A stretch of 64,000 bases of DNA from Setaria digitata (taxonomy: Eukaryota > Nematoda > Chromadorea > Rhabditida > Setariidae). The stretch's first letter is position 1. The number at the start of each line of letters is the position of its first letter. Below are positions 21,776-34,431 of this stretch, one piece after another. Location: NCBI GenBank assembly GCA_003640385.1, contig RCAB01000123.1, positions 1 to 64,000 of the forward strand, in the 5' to 3' direction. Under the pieces are notes generated by a model that worked only from the letters and a program-made list of their open reading frames with translations, did no database searches and was not told where the DNA came from. The translations under genes and the position numbers were made by a program.

Positions 21776-24379
21776 ATGAGTTATTATCTATCCATCCACT
21801 GTTTTTACTATATTTTACTATTGCAATTAATTTATTACACTGTCTTGGAAAGAAGTCAGGCTGTACGGATTGTTGGCTTTTGGAGTTCTCGTAATGGTCG
21901 ATTCTCTATCCTTGCTAAATTTGGCTTTCAACAGATAGATCCGTTAGATACTCAGCATAGTAGTGGATTTGTTTATGGTAATGTATCTTCACGAACAGTT
22001 AATGAAGGTTGTTCTTTATTTTCGTCTTTTGTTTAAATTTGAATAATTTTAAGAGATTGTATTTGTTTTATTGTATCTTGTGCTCTTATAGCGCGAGGAG
22101 CTTTGTTGGTTGTGCCGGCGATATTTATCAATGGATTTCTTAATGAAGCAGCGGTGAAGCAGTCATGTGATTCTTTACTACAGGTTTTTAGAAATGCTTC
22201 ATGGAGTATTTTGGCTCTTACTTTCTTCCTGAACATTGTTAAAGTGTGGAGATTTGTAATTGTTATGAAATTCTGCTCCATTTTTTTTTTTCTTTTTAAT
22301 GGTCATTTTGCTTTTGCTTTCCACGCTGTTGTAACTTGTTTCCACTGTGGTTTTTGAACTTAAGCTCTCTACGTTTGTTTGAAAGATGGAACAACAAAGC
22401 CAGCGTAGTATTTCTTTTAATTCTTGCAGAATATTAGTTCACTTGCGTTTGAAACGAACTGCCTTCCAAAAGGTAAAGGTGATGTGTTGAGGTGGATTCC
22501 ATGCCCGATTGGGAAACTATGTATTGAAGAAGATAACCCTGAAAAGGTTTTTTTTTCATGTTATTTTGATGAAGCGTTAATAAAGTTGCAAACATTCATG
22601 GCAGCTTCTTCTTCATTATTGTACGCTTCTAGTAGTAAACGTTTTTGACATTGTTTTTTAGGTAGTAAATGGTTCGCAAATGACTCTCAGAATAGAGGAA
22701 CCATCAACTCCTCAGTACTGGTATTTGATATTAGTTGCCTGTTATTTGGACACACATTGTTTATGGAAATCTTCAGTTGAGGAAGTTGTTGTACATTACG
22801 ATTTATGGCTTACAAATGGCAGCCCATTTATGCGTTATTTGAATCCTTTCAGCCATCAATTCAGCTTTGAAGAACAAGTATGCCTTAGTTTCCTTCCTCA
22901 AAATTGGTGGTATTGATTTGGAAGTCGAGAAATTATATGATTCTCGTTTTTCTTTTTTTTTTTTTTTTTTTTTTTGAGGATGTTTCTGGCTTTTTTCTTT
23001 CACTGTTAATATCGTTATTTACAGAATTCTGCTGAGATATATATCATTTTATTCATACTGTATATAGTGGTTGGGTTTTGTCAGTGGCGTTCTGTGATAC
23101 TTTGCAATTCTTCATCGGTTTTACCACGCCATCAGATTCTTAATTTGATTATTGTACTGAAAACCTTTGGTCTAGCTTTGCTGTGCTTAAATGTTATCGC
23201 ATTCGCTTTTGATGGCCAGGCAAGCTTCCGCCTTGTTTAAACACAAAAATTATTATAATGAATTCTAGTGATACAATGCCGACGTTGAAGAACTTTTTCA
23301 GGGAGTTTTGTTTGCCCGTTTTCTTGGTGAGACTGCTCGCTTAATGTCGACATGCCTGCTTTGTTTACTGCTAATATTACTTAGTTGTGGATGGTCATTT
23401 GGCAATAACAGTGATATTTTAGTGCAATCGAAAGTTATTGTCGTTTGGGGACTTCTCACATTCACGCATTTTCTACTCTTTCTCATCAGTTTTGTATGTT
23501 CTGATATTTCCATCTGCAAATCATTTGACTATCTTTCATTCTCTCCTGATCTGTTTGGCACCTTGGGTCTTTCTTTCTTCTCCTAGCTTCATTTTCAACT
23601 TTTTTGTACTATAATTTGTTGAAAAATATACAGTTCTTCGTTGACGATGTACTGCATGACATCGACTTATTCAAATCTTGGCCAGGCTACACAATGATTG
23701 CCGTTCGTCTGCTCCAAGCGCTTTGGTTTTTGGTACAGATTCGTCGCCTGATAAATGAGTGAGTCTTATCCAATTCTCCACAATAGTAATATAGTTTGAT
23801 CTTTTAATTTTGATTGATTCAAATTTCAGAGAAAGCGATGAGCAGAAAGCAATCTTCCTGGCGCATTTCGGTGCTGGTTTTCTTGTATGGTTCGTTTATA
23901 TACTGGGTCTCGGGATTATTGCTTCGTTTGTATCTGCTCTGTGGAGATTTAAAATGATCCTGGGTAAAATCTAACCTCATTTATTGCTTGTTATCTAACT
24001 TTCATTTTGATTTATTTGAAGTGGTATGTAATATTGTCCTTTTCAGTCATAACTACAACGGCAAATTTTGCTGCAGTCGTGTGCTTGGTGCATTTATTTT
24101 GGTCTACTAGTTCTCATCGACGTTTTTTCCTAGCGGATATTGCGTAAGAAGTTTCCATTTTCATCACTATTTTTCGTGGTTCATATCAAGATTTGGCTAG
24201 CTGAAAGCAATATCTTGTAATTTCCTGCATTTCTTCCACCCTAAATCATATTTAGGTCACACAGACGGTTTAACTTGGCTAACGAAAATGAAGGAGATGA
24301 TTTTGAGAGTCTGCTGATTAGTGACAGTGCTGATGTTGATACCGAGAGTCTTGTTAGCGGCGTATTGGATAACATCTGA
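21776..24379 (+). CDS. TMEM145/GPR180-family seven-transmembrane protein
   Basis: Member of the Rhodopsin-like GPCR transmembrane family (Pfam GpcrRhopsn4) that includes human GPR180 and TMEM145. Ten exons close in phase to 507 residues: 21776-22007, 22092-22183, 22430-22546, 22662-22877, 23025-23219, 23302-23493, 23634-23758, 23830-23963, 24047-24143, 24256-24379. A signal peptide (about 1-28) is followed by a luminal domain with the family motif FWSSRNGRFSILAKFGF and paired cysteines. The pre-membrane segment YDLWLTNGSPF matches the conserved LTNG motif. Seven hydrophobic helices follow from about residue 222, including LIIVLKTFGLALLCLNV and the stretch ending LLLILLSCGWSF. The tail is acidic and short (DDFESLLISDSADVD). 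The intron after 23219 starts with GC rather than GT. GPR180 versus TMEM145 orthology cannot be settled by eye. Molecular function of the family is poorly known. Confidence 0.88.
23220..23301 (+). other. GC-AG intron in the TMEM145/GPR180-like gene
   Basis: The exon ends GATGGCCAG and the intron begins GCAAGC, the usual context of efficient GC donors. No nearby GT keeps the frame, and the flanking peptide (FAFDGQ then GVLFARFLGE) aligns with the family across the junction. Confidence 0.75.
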
Positions 24380-27300
24380 ATTCGTCGTAGTGATACGAAT
24401 TTCAACATAATTTTACTCAAATTTATTGCTCACTGCGTTTTTTTTGGTACTCCTGCAAAGTACATATTTACTGGGAATACGGGATTGTTTGCTGACCCTG
24501 AAGCAAATCTTTCTATAATACCTCTCTGTTGCACGGTCTGCCTTCATATTGTTCATTTTTGCTTTCGGTACGCATATGTTGATTCATATTGTAGTTTATT
24601 AAAGAAATAGGTTTCTATTTTTGTAAGTTGCCTTTTTAGCAAGATTGACGGGTAAAAAGCTGGTATGAGCTTTTCTTTTTTGTTTTCTCTTTATGTTGTT
24701 TGGTTTATTTGGGGAATTTTGGAGTTGTTTTCTGTAAAATACCTTTGTCCCTAAATTATTCCTGGTCATTCCATTTTCTTTGTCGTTTTATTTAAGTTAA
24801 TTGCAACAAATTTCGAGTAACACTCTGTTAATTGACTTGTAATTGATGGTACACAGATTAGCAATGTCGTAATACGGTAAGAATTCCCTTCAAGTTTATT
24901 ATTCAAGTATCCATTCAAATCGCCCGTAATCATCATTTATTACTGGAAATCCTTTCCCACTTCCTGATTATTCAGAAACTTGGTTGCCTGTTGAGCACCC
25001 TGTCTTTTGTTTTAAACGAATTTCTATTTAGTGAGTTCTAGCTAATGAAAAGCGCCTATTATTTGCATATTGTTAGAACAAGGAAATGGAAATCACTGTC
25101 TATATAGGAACTGATCTTCACCTACTGCATTTCAGAAAAAGTCTTAATTTTTAAAAACAGACATGATTTCCTGTAACAGTTGAAGTTCTAGCTATTATTA
25201 AACGGAAAAATTTGTGGTAGTGATGTCACGAAGAAGCTCGGAAGGTTTATTTTAGTCCTTCAAAAAGTAGCGAGATAGATGGAGTCATGGTCGATAAGTT
25301 TTTAATTCGCATCCAACTAGTGAAATTTTGATTTAAATGAGTGAAAAGTCGTTAAATATAAAGGGTGTCATCTCGTAAAGAGCATGTGTGGTCATTTTCA
25401 AGATTGATGTGCAGATCTTAAAACTTAATTTTCTAAAAAACATTTTCAACAAAGTTGAATTGAAGCTGGGGATGCTCAATTTCCGATTTCGAGCTTCAGT
25501 CATACTGCAGAAGTGGTGGTCCATTTTCACAATGGTTCAATTTATAAAGAGTTGCTTTATAAATGGGTTTTGATAAATTCGCAAATTAATCAGTGGTTTT
25601 ACAAACTTCTCTTTTATTCTTCGTTTTACTTCTCTTTTATTTCAAAAAAGTGTAGAAAGTCTGCGATTGATATTTACTACATTATAGTTTCTCAGGCAGT
25701 AGGACTGTTTGAGATGATACCACCACGATATCGAGATTGCCAAGAGGACCACTGTCCAACAAACTAGTATAAAATCTCGTAATCGCTATCTTCATATCAG
25801 TGATGAAGAACCTATAAAAATTAATGTGCGATCAGTATACGTTGCATGATATTACGCCGTCTTAGATTGCACATCTAACTTTTCTGAGGGGAATTTAGGA
25901 TACGTTAAAGGAATCAGCTGCGTCTTGAATCCTTGATTCCACGCCGTAATAATCCCTTGTTATTGGTGCAATTAGAAAAAGAAAGGTCCTCTTAGCTACT
26001 CTATTCACTGAATTACTTCAGATCTCTAATTAAGATCCTTGACTTTATATTATTTCAAATTTTCAGTTAAAGTTCTGGATATTTAACAAGTTAGCTGGTA
26101 ATGCTATCATAAACTGCAGTTGTGACTTGTAAGTGTGATACGGTGGGGAATAGTTGCAATGCATAACTTTTAAGTCCTGTTTAGCTCCAAATAAATTTTT
26201 TAAGGTTACATTCTGTTGGAATTTAATTATGTTTTACAATTCATATGTGTACGACTTCCCATACGCCATCATTTTGTTAGTACTCAAACTGTATGATAAT
26301 CAAAAAATGTTTTCATCATAAATCTGTCTTCACAATGATTAATAATACTCTTAAGAAGTGATAAGTGTGCTATTAGTCTTTCTTTAATCATCCCACATCT
26401 TATTATTCTATTCGTCACTAGCCTGTCCTCCAGTAATTATTCAACGATAAAAAATGAAGGAATTGCAGCCACTGTGATATTATAGCTCACATTTGTTTCC
26501 ATACCATACAATTCCCATTTTTTATTCCCGTTTTTTCAATTATTTGTGAATTTGATGAACCTTTTCCAGAAAAGTTGATTATGGTTGATAATTTGATAAT
26601 TTCCTAGATTGTGCCGTGTCTTTCATGAACGTGATATACTGTCTTCCTGATTTCATTAATGCTTCTACGTTGCACTTTCACATCAGAAAGATTAGTATAA
26701 GTTGTTCTATCGTTATTTTCTTGCTTTTCTAATGTTTCTACTGTTTATTTATTCAAAATGTAGTGCATCCTTGTTAATGAAAATTAAATCATTTTAACTT
26801 ATTATCATTTATACCTGTTGAGAATTGTTCCTTGCGTATTTTTTTTTCTTATGCATCATTTTTACTTTTATTTCAATATTTTTATGTAAAAAAAGTAATC
26901 ACGATTAAAGCTTGTTAATATTTGGTTAGAAATCGAACAGAATGAAAAGGTCGACGCGTATAAGGAACTACTACTATCTTCTGCTTCAAAATATATCGAA
27001 ATATTTACTCGTAAAATTCCATAGAGTTAAATCATCGATTACAGAGAAATTAAAAATCTGCTAACGCCTTCTAGTAAGCTTCATATAAAATTTGATTGGT
27101 ATATTAATTGTTGCCATTACCATTTGCATTTTGCAACAGTCGATCTTTTTCAAATAATCGAGGAAAGAATTGGTGTTCTTTGAGTCCAAAACTAGGTTTA
27201 AATAAGGGAAAATTTGAACAGTATTCGCATAGTACATGTGTGACAGGGCCCAGATGACTGATTAAGTCCAAAGTCTTTTTCGAGCTGAGCTAATCATCTA

Positions 27301-30192
27301 GTCTTTCAGTGGAGTTCATAATTAGATTGATGTGACACATTTAGCTTCCAATGTCACAATTTCCAGCTGTATTACATGTGTCTATCTCTGTGTATATATA
27401 AAATGAATTCAGAATTTCCATATTATATTAAGAAACTTTGAAACTTTTTTGTATATATCTACATTTATTTAAAATGTATTGATGGTGGCGGGAAAGAAAT
27501 TTAATTTGAAAAAGTAAACATCTGAACCGAAAAATGTTTTCCATTTCCACAATTTATTTCGAAATGGTCACTTCTCCGTTGAGGATGAATTCAAAATTTT
27601 CATAAGGCATTTTGAAGGTTTTCTTTAGAAATCAAAATTATTTCACTATGACTGGTTAACTGCATTTGAAAGAAAAGCTTTTTACTCTCGAAAAAAAAAA
27701 TTTCATTCAAGATTCGGTGTTAAGTCCTTTAGATCGCTCCAAGATCTAATCGTTGCACATTTTCTATATAACTTTTTACTTTACTAGTATTTTCACACAA
27801 ACCCACTGATTTAATTCTCTTAGTTTGCTCAATTTCTTAATGCAAAGCTATAAAGAAGAAGCTGTTAACAAATTAATTTGTATGACTAAACAATCGGTAG
27901 CAGTGTGAATGAAATACCTCAGATGACTCGTAAGTAGTGTTTTTGAGTTTACTTAAATATGACTATTTTTGAAAATGCTCAACTGTTTTCCGTGCTGTTT
28001 TAAATTTTCCACTCAAAGGGAATGAATGAGTAACATTCCGTTTATTCATCTTGCTGCGACATTAAAATACATAAACTAGGATGGACATTCTATTTTCTTT
28101 TTATTATTTATTTAATTAAATCTATAGTTCTTGCTACTCCAGCTTTCACACTATTTTCCGGAACACATGAAACAATGTTTCATCTGAAAAATGAATGTAA
28201 GTTGACATTGGAAATGTTGTTGACATTTTAATTGATAAATTCAAGTTTATTTAAGGATCGACAACCAAATTAACGAGCAGTTTCATAGAAGAAATTGATT
28301 TGATGTAAGGAATCTTTCATTGACTGTTAAGTATATATTGAACTAGACACAGATTACCTGTTATCCTGATTTGCATATTGGCAAGTAATGTTGGATAACA
28401 TGCTGTAAAGTGTGTAGAATTTGATTGACTTATAATGATTTCCTAACTTTATCTCAAAATAATGTTCCATGCAAAATATTGAAACAGAAGAAAGCTTTAT
28501 TGCAAACAATCATCATCATAGAAAATGGTGGATTAAGTAATTTTATAGTACACAGCAATTGCAGTTAGTTCAGAATAAGTAATCTGTCTTTTTGAGTATA
28601 GTGATATATGCATGCCAAAACACGATGTATATCTGCATAAGACTTATTTTGACTCCGTAAAATATATTCATACAACAGAATACCATTTCCGGTTGAATAA
28701 AAAAAAAGCCTTTTGAAGATTACCATGAAAGTGTTGCTTTCAACAATCATCACTAAGTATTACCTAGTCAATTTTTATGACTTCTGGGTGAGACATTTTA
28801 CTTACCACACAGAACGATATATGTAGGATTTATGAAGTTTAGTAATATGTTTTCTTCATTTGAGGGAAACTCTCCAGTGGTTGTTCATTGTTTGCTTCTA
28901 AAATGGATTCTTGATGAATTAATATGTGCTATCGATGTGTACTTTTCCACCGTGTTCTTCAAATAACATGCCTAGATTAGAATTATTTCCCTAGATAAGA
29001 TGCTATAGTTTTGAGTTTTTTTTTTTTCGATTCCAACTTCATTTTTATTTTATGTATTCATATGTGGCAGTCATCAGATGCATTTTCACTCAATTACTCC
29101 AACAATATCAGCAAAGCTGAAGTTTTAATCTGATGATGATCACTGCGTTTCATTTATGCCTATGAATTCATTTCAATTAAATTCCGAATGGATGGATTAA
29201 TTAAGACCAAATTTAGAAAAAAAATAAGAGCAAAAATAGAAATTTAAAATTCGTCAACATAAATTTTCTAAAAAAAACCAAGTAAAATAAAAGTTTACTA
29301 CCATTTTTTTTTGTTTTTCTTTTAGCAGAATATTCATAACAAATATGTGCTGAAAAAAAAACCTTGAACTATCATTCCAAACATTTTCATCAACATATGA
29401 GAAAAAAAATCATAAATTGCTCTATTGACCGATTTTAACTGAGAAAAGAGAGATGAAGTAATTTTCCAGCGTAACAACATCCATAACAAATCCTTCTTGT
29501 GCAAATCATTGTTGGTTATTCAGAAACTTCTACATTTCTTTCCAGGAAAAGTTTTTTTGTACTTTTTTGGTTTACAAGTTAAGATTTTATACGCATGATA
29601 TGTTCGTGCATTATAAAAACACACTTGTCTTGGTAAAAAAGTAATTGTGAATGTTCGACTTACAGAAAGAAGAATTCAAAGTAGGAAGTATAATTTTTAT
29701 AATTTATGCATGTGACTACTAATATTTGGTTTAATATTACTACTATTTTTGTGTTGGTTCTATTTTTTCCTATTCTTCTATCATTTAAATGGATTATTTA
29801 TATGGTATAAGTTGTTAGTTTTATACATCAGATGAATTCTGCAATAAATTGTAACAATTGTACGATGAAGCAACGAAACTGAAATCCATAACTGGAATTG
29901 TTATGCCGACAATATTTTGCATTTATTATAATGACTGTGGCTTTAAATCGACATGATTAATAACATCAATATACTTATTATTGGCAGTATAAATTATAAT
30001 GAATTAAAAAAGAGGAGATTTTGTTTAGATAAGTTCTCCTGTTTCGAGATGAATAAGAACATCAATTTGCAGTCAGCGATAAAATGAACCGTAAACTGAG
30101 ATGCCTATTCATTCTTCCACGCTTCGCTTTCCACTTTTATTAGCTGTATAAAAATGATTGTTACTATATGGATGAGTAATTTTACTTTCCAG
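24380..30192. other. AT-rich gene-poor region
   Basis: About 5.8 kb with no gene I can support. The start is the 3' flank of the TMEM145/GPR180-like gene. A possible exon-like stretch at 25694-25764 follows GTTTCTCAG and reads AVGLFEMIPPRYRDCQEDHC. Around 29720-29830 a hydrophobic frame contains FLCWFYFFLFF, which could be a helix or simply T-rich sequence. Upstream exons of the GPCR ending at 30586 should lie somewhere here, but I could not assemble them. Confidence 0.45.
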
Positions 30193-30586
30193 AAAAAAGT
30201 TTCAGCAGATACGAGAAAATATGCAAATGTGGCCATTTTCCATGTAAATATTATTAGCTTGTGCGACGGAACCACCATGTTAGAGGCAATTCGTTTTCAG
30301 GTCAGATTTTATCACTGCTCAATTAATTTAGTCGGCAAAAATTTAGCATGTATTTTTGTCCATTTATGGAATTCTCTTGATTTCTTTTCAAGTTCTGGCC
30401 TATACAAATTCTCACTTAACTCCAGTACTCCATGCATTTCTGTCAGAAAGTTTCCGGAAAAGAATTCGAAAGTCTTGGACGCACTTTTTAAAACCTTTAC
30501 TTATAGATGAAAAAATCTACGAGTTCCATTCTGACAGAAAGCAATTAAATAAACAATTTGACTGTCTCCAAACATATGAAATTTAA
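30193..30586 (+). CDS. C-terminal exons of a class A (rhodopsin-type) peptide GPCR
   Basis: Two exons, 30193-30300 and 30347-30586, join in phase 0 across a 46-base intron (CAG|GTCAGA ... TTTAG|CAT). The second encodes a seventh helix and start of the cytoplasmic tail, VLAYTNSHLTPVLHAFL then SESFRKRIRKSW. The pattern LAYTNS-x3-P-x3-AFLS-x2-FRK is typical of neuropeptide receptors of the somatostatin, allatostatin, galanin and opioid group. The first exon (ISLCDGTTMLEAIRFQ) fits the third extracellular loop. The usual NPxxY is changed to TPVLH. Transmembrane helices 1-5 were not found, so this is a partial gene, or a relic. The ligand cannot be inferred. The TAA at 30584-30586 ends the frame. 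Confidence 0.6.
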
Positions 30587-31631
30587 GGAACGGCTACTGA
30601 AGAAACAATGATTAATAGCAATGGCTCTAGTCTGCATTGTTCCGGAAAAGAAATTCACATCAATTTATCTGTCTTTTTGATCTTGCAAGAAAGCTCATGC
30701 AGAGTTTGTATCAAAAAAAAAGGAAAGAAAAAAAAAATTTTATGTTACTGGTAACTGCAACAAAAAAAAAGTTTTTCCTGAGACAAATCATTTCTTGAGA
30801 AATAAATTTTATATGATGCAGAAATGAAATCTTTATGTTTCTATTGATATGGAAACAGTAATATTCATGATTTATTACGTGATTTTTAAACTAAGCAACG
30901 AAAAGTTCCATTATAAATCTCATCGCTCCACTTTAATAAGCGGTTATGAAAAATAAATAAGTTTCTTACCACAGAGTCTTGAGTCTTGAGTGTTCTCACT
31001 AGATCTGCTATTCTGATTGAGGCTCTTCATCAACCTGCCTGTTTTTTTTTTTTTTTTTTTTCTTTTTTTTTTTTAGACTCAGTCAACATGTTCATGGTGC
31101 ATCCAGAAAGTCTTTTATGTTAATTAGTCTTGTGGAAACAATACTTTAAAAAAAAAAAAAAAAAAAAAAACTTCATTATGAGTAATTTTTAGAGAAAAAT
31201 ATGACGAAAATTTTTATTCGCGCAAAAATTAAATCAGTAATTCAGAGTAAAAGCACAGTGATTTGCGCCTTCATATCAAATTTTTAAAGTGGAATGTAAT
31301 ACATATCCGAATTCCAGTTAGGTAGCATTTTTCTCTCTTCATCAAGCATCGTAAATTCTAATTCATCTCCCTTTTTTTCGAGCCCTACTAACTACTATGA
31401 ATTTTACGTTATTCTCTTATTATTAAATTCTTCATTTCAAAATGTCCTAATCACTATATCATGCACCTATAAAGTAACGTTATTTCATGAGGATTTAACT
31501 AAATGTGGAAATTATTCAATTAATTTTCAAAAACAACTTAGCCTTAAAATAGAGGTGCTTATTAATTCAGTGAATTTTTCTTGTCCGTGAATGAAGTACG
31601 TCAATTCCATTTCCCATTACTTTCATTATTC
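30587..31631. other. Intergenic region with long T and A runs
   Basis: Convergent spacer between the GPCR end and the TIA-like gene. A 33-base nearly pure T run at 31041-31073 and a pure A run at about 31148-31170 lie about 75 bases apart. Together they could fold as a hairpin. No gene seen. Confidence 0.5.
31041..31171. repeat. Facing T-run and A-run (possible hairpin)
   Basis: The T-rich run and the downstream A run are complementary over more than 20 bases. Homopolymers are common in AT-rich intergenic DNA, so this may be coincidental. Retroposed poly(A) tails are another source. Confidence 0.4.
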
Positions 31632-34431
31632 TTAATTATAGAGCAACGGATGTCCACAAAATTGTGGTAAACACTGGTTTTGACTCCATGGTACTGGATT
31701 TATAAGCGGATTGAATCCGATTATGTTGTTTGCCAATAGATTCATACCGCCAACTGCTTGATTTGATATAATACTCTGAAAAATTTAATTAGAAAGTCCT
31801 TAAAATTTCTAGCATAATTTTTTTTTCCAGTAATAAAATGAACTTGAAATTTTGATTCTTTTCATTAGGAATTACTTCATATATTCTTCATGATATAACG
31901 TTAACCACAGAAGGACATTGCCTATCCATAATAGTGTATCTTGAAGTTTTAAGTATATTCTTGGAAAAGTAGTGAACGTGATTACATTATTATCCACAGT
32001 TGTTCGACCCCAACTGCACCGTATTTTCTGGCCGTTTATCTCTTTTCCGTTCATTAACATGATGGCTCGAGTGGCAGATTCTTTATTCAAATACCGTATG
32101 AATGCATATCCTTGTTGTTTGAACAATCGTACTTCCGTCACAGTAGCAATTGCGGAAAACAACTGCATAAGTTCTTCTTCTGCATTTATCGATAAATGAT
32201 AGAGGAATCTTTAGAACCAACTATTAATCTCTTCTTTACAATACGCTAAACAAGCTAATCTTCTAGACATTATATTTTTAATTAAATGCTATTACAATTT
32301 ATATTACTGCACCTTAATTATGTCTACCTTTTCATCCGACCAGAAAACCAAAATCTATTTTAACTCATAAATGAAGAAGAAGCAAATCTCATATCCCTTA
32401 TTTTTCCAGCTGAATCCTTTTTTGCCTTTTTTTCCTTTTGAAGGAAGTTACTTACTCTCTCTGCAAATTCTGCTGAATGTCTAAGCTCCCTTAAAAGTGA
32501 ATGCAGTCGATAACGGATTTGGAGAAAGATGTTCTATAACCAATACCTAATACTGGAAAAATATCGACTATCATTTTTGGCAATCTAAATTAAAAGTACG
32601 CTACAAAAACTTAAATTAGTGTCCTTAACATTCAATTATCTAATCTCTTATGGATAATATTGTAATTGAATGCGGAAGTAGTACCAGCGAGTAGTAGGAA
32701 AGATGAACATGGAAATATATATAATTTTCTTATGAAGACACCAACTTGAATTCTACCTTTTGAATCAGACTGAGATTTCTTGGATATTAATATGCGGTAA
32801 TTATAAGTCATGTATACACAGTACGTCTGAAGGATAAATACAACCTGCAACATGCACTACACAGGAAACTTTACCTGTAGTGGCAGGTGGAATGCCGCCT
32901 ACATAGACAGATGTGTTGGAAGCATGTGTAGCATTGAATATGTCGTCGTACGTCGGTGCTTTCACGGCATTCTCTTCACCTCCATCAAGTCTCCGCACTG
33001 CCCAGTTTGTACGTATTTGCCGTCGTCCGATCATCTTCCCATTCATCTCTTCGATTGCCTTCTCCGCATTCTGGAAATCGGGAGCTAACTTTAAAGTGTC
33101 CATCGGTTGCAAACAAATGGAACAGGAAAGGATGCATGTGAAGCATAAAGGGAGAAGAGGTTAGTTTTAAAGATTACTATAGTGAAAACAGTTCGGTAAA
33201 GGATACAGAAGATGAAGACTTGCCTCTTTAAGAGGGAATGACACGAAGCCATAACCTTTAGATTTCAGTGTCTGAGGATCTCTGATCACCTTAGCTTCAC
33301 TGAAAAATAAGGAATCATTCAAAGATGAAATTAATCCTCACTTCCGGAAGGAATGTTTACCAGAGCTGTAGGATGAGAAGTTCGAGGCATCCAACAACTG
33401 CTGGAAATTCCATCCATAACAAGCAGTGATAATAATGATGATGATGCGTGCATATAATGAAACAAAACTGCGTTGACAATGGGAGAACTAAAGTGTTCAG
33501 AGAACTCTGCAATCAACCATAGTAAACGTTAGTAGAGGAAAAGCTCACGGCAAGGGTTTAAAGAAGTAAATTGTAAGACTTGAAAACTGACGAGATTTCT
33601 CCAAAGCTTTCAAACGCAGCTTTCAACGTACAGTTGTCCACTTTGGTGGCAAGGTCTCCAACAAATACATGGAAATGCTCTGAAATCAATCAACGCTAAG
33701 TTATCACATCACTGTCAAATAAACTTCTTTTCTACTTTTCCTTTACCAAATAATCGTCCAATTTTAAACATACTGCTCGTGTCAACTTTTGGCGACAGAC
33801 TTCTTGGACACAAATTTGCTTTCGCTTCCTGCAAGCACATCACTGCTGAAGTTCTTCTAATTTTTCCATTTAAAAGTATTTTCTCTATGTATTTCATTCC
33901 ACTGCCAAATTGCATGCAATAGCTGAGGGTACTGTAGCAGAATGCACTTCCTGCTACAGTAATGAAGTTTCAATCACCAATTACTTAAGTTATATGCGAA
34001 ATCGTTTGATGGCTAAAATTGTAAACCGTTTCATCATTCTAAAAATATCTTTTAAAACAATTTGAGAGTAATTTTTTAAGAAATGAAATCTTTGAACGTA
34101 CACTGATAGTTCGCTGATACGAATTATAGTGAGATGCGCTTGTAGAAGAGCTTGAAGATGATTGAGGAAGGAGAAATATTGGAACACCTTCGAATACATT
34201 CGTTGCTGTTGAAAGCATTGGTACTGGCTGAGTGTATTGGTTCGTTAAATGCATATACTGTAACAGCGGTTGACATCCAGAATTAAACATGACTACCGAA
34301 GTGGAACAGATTGGTGATGAAGTATTTCCTGTCAGATGGGTTGATACTGCTGTTGAAGCTGCACCAAGCAGGTTTAGCTGCTGAGCTGTTAATGCCGAAT
34401 TACTTATCTGTGGCAATGCGGTTGTTGCCAT
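31632..34431 (-). CDS. TIA-1/TIAR-like RNA-binding protein with two RRMs
   Basis: TIA proteins bind U-rich RNA and act in alternative splicing, translational silencing and stress granules. Seven exons on the minus strand (34431-34102, 33828-33774, 33679-33592, 33299-33224, 33070-32875, 32179-31986, 31775-31632) close in phase to 360 residues. The first about 128 residues are Ser/Thr/Gln/Leu-rich and lack a domain. RRM A (about 129-205) begins VDTSKHFHVFVGDLATKV and contains KSKGYGFVSF. The conserved link GRRQIRTNWAVRR follows. RRM B (about 237-308) contains SVYVGGIPPATTEEELMQLF and QGYAFIRY, ending KIRCSWG. The order and linker correspond to RRM2 and RRM3 of TIA-1. The RRM1 expected at the N-terminus is absent. 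The C-terminus (about 47 residues) is rich in Asn, Pro and Gln. The intron after ...FVSFPLKE starts with GC. Confidence 0.88.
33071..33223 (-). other. GC-AG intron in the TIA-like gene
   Basis: On the minus strand the exon ends AAAGAG and the intron begins GCAAGTC. The acceptor is GATTTCCAG. The joined peptide FVSFPLKENAEKAIEEMNG fits the second half of a TIA RRM2 exactly, so the GC donor is well supported. Confidence 0.75.

Noticed and set aside
29720..29830. Hydrophobic stretch with FLCWFYFF resembling GPCR helix 6
   Set aside because: T-rich DNA yields such strings by chance; no splice sites or phase connect it to the exon at 30193.
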